A stretch of 64,000 nucleotides of DNA from Parabacteroides sp. PH5-46 (lineage in GTDB: Bacteria > Bacteroidota > Bacteroidia > Bacteroidales > Tannerellaceae): NCBI RefSeq assembly GCF_029892785.1, contig NZ_JARXXA010000014.1, positions 1 to 64,000 on the forward strand. The letters run 5' to 3'. Shown one piece after another: positions 61,711 to 64,000 of this stretch. The translations under genes were made by a program, and so were the position numbers. Position 1 is the stretch's first letter; every line of letters begins with the position of its first letter. The notes beneath the pieces were generated by a model. That model saw only the letters and a list, made by a program, of their open reading frames with translations, was not told the origin of the DNA and made no database searches.

Positions 61711-62649
61711 TTATAAAATTCCAGATGTAGAACCTGATGTCCAACCGTTAACAGTTACAGTTACAGTTCCTACGACATAATCAAATTCTAGTATGATATT
61801 AAAAGTATCCTCTATGTCCAAATCTCCCCTTACCGATGCAGGGAGAAGTAATTCTACCAAACTCTGGTTAAACAAGTCTTTTATTTCTCCTGTAGTAGAA
61901 TTATTATGACGAAGAATCAATCGTGAATCAGTTGATCCATCATTCAACTCACGCATAGTTATGAAATCAGAGATAAGTTCCTTATCTGCATTTACTGATG
62001 CATAAGGTATATAATGTAACCGGTCGTATCCAGTTATCGTATTATCAAATTTATAATCTCCATTTACAGATGTTATTGAACAAGCAAATATATCTGTCGA
62101 TGCCTTAGTAGGATCAACCGGTAGACCAACAGCTGTTACTGTAATGGATTTCGTATCTTTTATCATGTCAATCGTTAACGTCTGGTTATTTTGGTCTGCA
62201 GGTAAAACTGCTTCATTGAAGATTGCTCCATGAAATAAATGTCCCGGATGTGTAGTGATTGTATCACTTACACGAGTTAATTTCAATATAGCATCATTCA
62301 TTCGGGTCTCTCCTCTTACAAATTGAGACAACGTATAATCATCACATAAATTACCCCAAACTACAAAGCTATAAATACCTGGACTTAAGTTTATATTCAT
62401 ACTCTTTATCGATCCAATATTCTCATGAGAATATACATCCTGATATACACCTTCTGAATCAAAAACAAATACATCTACTCGCTCTACGGATTCGGAAAAT
62501 TTATCCACTCCATCCAGATTTCTTGTATATGTAAATTGCAAATTCACTCCACATACCGATAAATCATCGTTTATACACCCCTGGAAGGAAATACATACAG
62601 ATAATATAGAAATGGCTATTAATATTTTGAAAAAATTTATCGGTCTCAT
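61711..62649 (-). CDS. FimB/Mfa2-family fimbrial anchor lipoprotein
   Basis: A 312-residue lipoprotein (lipobox SFQGC, Cys about 25) of the Mfa2/FimB family. Domain 1 contains VERVDVFVFDSEGVYQDVYS and PGIYSFVVWGNLCDDYTL, the second domain begins LTIDMIKDTKSITVTAVGL, and the protein ends with the TVTVNGWTSG strand. As FimB/Mfa2 does in Porphyromonas, it should sit at the fibre base in the outer membrane and limit its length. It follows the major subunit gene across a hairpin and is 14 nt upstream of the next gene. Confidence 0.85.
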   Translation of the reverse strand: MRPINFFKILIAISILSVCISFQGCINDDLSVCGVNLQFTYTRNLDGVDKFSESVERVDVFVFDSEGVYQDVYSHENIGSIKSMNINLSPGIYSFVVWGNLCDDYTLSQFVRGETRMNDAILKLTRVSDTITTHPGHLFHGAIFNEAVLPADQNNQTLTIDMIKDTKSITVTAVGLPVDPTKASTDIFACSITSVNGDYKFDNTITGYDRLHYIPYASVNADKELISDFITMRELNDGSTDSRLILRHNNSTTGEIKDLFNQSLVELLLPASVRGDLDIEDTFNIILEFDYVVGTVTVTVNGWTSGSTSGIL

Positions 62650-62687
62650 ATATATACTATTAAAAAATTCTTAATTAAGATGCGAGA

Positions 62688-62719
62688 AAGAAGAGGGGAA
62701 AGATATTCCCCTTCTTCTT
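62688..62719 (-). terminator. Hairpin between the major subunit and fimB-like genes
   Basis: AAGAAGAGGGGAA (62688-62700) pairs with TTCCCC-TTCTTCTT (62706-62719, one bulged T). It lies 12 nt after the major subunit stop codon. Since the genes are otherwise one operon, a leaky terminator that lets much less transcript reach the anchor gene is a sensible reading. Confidence 0.6.
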
Positions 62720-62730
62720 AAAGTATTTAG

Positions 62731-64000
62731 TTAAAGGATAACACCAGCTCCTTTATATTCCCATGGAAGTACTTTAACAGATACCGTCAAATAAGTAGGA
62801 CCATATTCAACCGGTTCTTTCGGGTCACCTTCCAGATCTTCTTCTGTTGCAGCTCCTAAACCAGAGAACCCTTCGATTTGAGCCCAATAATAAGAGTTAC
62901 GCTCAATACCATAAGTATAGTTAGGATGTGATTCAGTTTCTGTAGATTTATCAAAATCACCGCTACCAATATTCAGACGATACCAAGATACACCACCTAC
63001 ATATTTTGTAAAGTATTTTTCAACATCTGATTCTACTACTGTTGAGACATCTGTAACAAGAGTAGACAGGCCATCATTTTCAAAATGATGTGTAATTTGC
63101 TTTACAGTAGTAGGATTGGCATATACAGCGCCGATGACAAGTCCTGAGAAACCAGCAGGAATAGAATCGAGCTTCCAGAAGTCAGCACCTTTAACCGCAT
63201 CCATAGTAGGTACTTCTATCGTGAATTTATTACCTACATTAGTAAATTGAGTTGCGGCTCCATAATAATAAGTAGCTTTCGGAGTAAAAATTGCTTTTAC
63301 AGCGGCATACGTTGTATTACCATTCAGGTATTCAGAACGTAAAGTACGTTTGTTTTCAGTAACATAATAATAGCCACCTCCGCCTTCTGCAGGAGCAGCA
63401 GTTTCAGCCGTTACTGTAATAAAATCTGTACCAGTAGAACCAATTCCAACTCTGTCACCATATTTATCAAAGTCAGCTGTGCCACCATAAGGAGCAAATG
63501 TTTCTTCAATAGGGAAAACTCCGCTATTTACATTCCACATTCTGTAAGATACATCAGAAATTCCACCTTTTCCGTCAGAAGTAGTACCATACGTAGTACC
63601 AGCCAAAGCAAGTCTCAACTTAGCGATAAGTCTTTTAACATCTATAACGATATTGTTTTCAGACGATGCCAGTTTAGAATCTTCTTCTGAAATACCAGAA
63701 GCCAATGTGTAATCACAATTAGCAAATGCATTTGACATCACAAAAACACTTGGATTTGCATTTGTTTTTACTTTTGTCAAATTAGCCAAAGTAGTACCAA
63801 CGTCAATAATGCCACTTAAATCAGCGTACGTCAATGATCCTTTTGGTTTTAAATTAGCTGCCACATCGTTAGCTACAACAAAAATCTTCTTGAGACCTGA
63901 TGTTTCCAGGTAAACAGTTAGTGGATCAGCAGTTGTAGTTGACTCATCAACTTGTGGTGTGGATGTAGGATCAACATTTCCTCCAAAGATAATCACACGG
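62731..64000 (-). CDS. Mfa1/FimA-type major fimbrial subunit (5' end outside window)
   Basis: A fimbrillin whose N-terminus lies beyond the window, with 422 or more codons visible. The frame is open to the window edge, so no start is called. Typical features are the N-terminal domain fragment LKKIFVVANDVAAN (the FVVANDxxxN strand of Mfa1), the second-domain strand KRLIAKLRLALA, and the conserved C-terminus VSVKVLPWEYKGAGVIL, in which W and the hydrophobic tail form the last strand. The first gene seen of a five-gene fimbrial operon, separated from the anchor gene by a hairpin. The signal peptide and protease cleavage site that start donor-strand polymerisation should lie upstream of 64000. 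Confidence 0.85.
   Translation of the reverse strand, partial: RVIIFGGNVDPTSTPQVDESTTTADPLTVYLETSGLKKIFVVANDVAANLKPKGSLTYADLSGIIDVGTTLANLTKVKTNANPSVFVMSNAFANCDYTLASGISEEDSKLASSENNIVIDVKRLIAKLRLALAGTTYGTTSDGKGGISDVSYRMWNVNSGVFPIEETFAPYGGTADFDKYGDRVGIGSTGTDFITVTAETAAPAEGGGGYYYVTENKRTLRSEYLNGNTTYAAVKAIFTPKATYYYGAATQFTNVGNKFTIEVPTMDAVKGADFWKLDSIPAGFSGLVIGAVYANPTTVKQITHHFENDGLSTLVTDVSTVVESDVEKYFTKYVGGVSWYRLNIGSGDFDKSTETESHPNYTYGIERNSYYWAQIEGFSGLGAATEEDLEGDPKEPVEYGPTYLTVSVKVLPWEYKGAGVIL

Noticed and set aside
1-64000. tRNA, rRNA, insertion sequences or prophage genes
   Set aside because: No cloverleaf-like or rRNA sequence, transposase, integrase or structural phage protein was recognised by reading. 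A covariance-model search was not possible here.

Overview
The window looks like a chromosomal piece of a Bacteroidales gut bacterium, most likely Parabacteroides or a close relative. The reasons are a SusC/SusD pair with a SusR-like regulator, FimA/Mfa1-type fimbrillin operons, a giant fimbrial protein with a type IX secretion (T9SS)-like tail, a NUDIX-type AraR, and many upstream TAnnTTTG boxes, the -7 element of the Bacteroidetes housekeeping sigma factor. I see no rRNA, tRNA, CRISPR array, transposase or phage gene.

Layout. 56-1060 is a LytS-type sensor kinase that has lost its ATPase domain. 1240-9393 (minus strand) is an arabinose operon, araD-araA-araB-tkt-rpiB-araT, turning L-arabinose into pentose-phosphate and glycolytic intermediates. 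A candidate repressor palindrome overlaps its promoter. 9697-14085 holds araR with galK, then a sugar permease with galM. 14224-17711 is a housekeeping run, phoH-purC-menG-aroE. 17903-29211 is a polysaccharide utilization locus (SusC, SusD, GH3 beta-glucosidase, GH144-like glucanase, SusR-like regulator), probably for beta-1,2-glucan. 29511-37193 is a small exopolysaccharide cluster (GT4, Wzy-like, GT2, LicD, Wzx, Wzz, Wza). 37571-45081 mixes a CvfB-like RNA-binding protein, a two-gene fimbrial cassette, a Tat-exported oxidoreductase/isomerase pair and a PCMD lipoprotein/beta-barrel pair. 45095-51573 carries a DUF4301 protein, a RelA-type ppGpp synthetase, the CCA-adding enzyme and an AraC regulator. 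51646-64000 is a five-gene fimbrial operon, cut by the window edge, ending in a 2090-residue FG-GAP/beta-helix protein.

The most unusual signal is non-coding. Five intergenic regions (9535-9622, 17813-17900, 29307-29394, 37337-37424, 50579-50666) each hold exactly four abutting 22-bp imperfect palindromes, 88 bp in all, in strict 22-bp register. Each array has its own consensus, so they form a family by architecture rather than by sequence. Every array lies about 50-120 bp upstream of a -7 promoter box. I know of no named element that fits this description.

Several start codons were moved downstream of the longest possible start because the upstream codon lies inside, or almost on top of, a promoter box or terminator: the kinase, SusC, the SusR-like regulator, CCA transferase and AraC.
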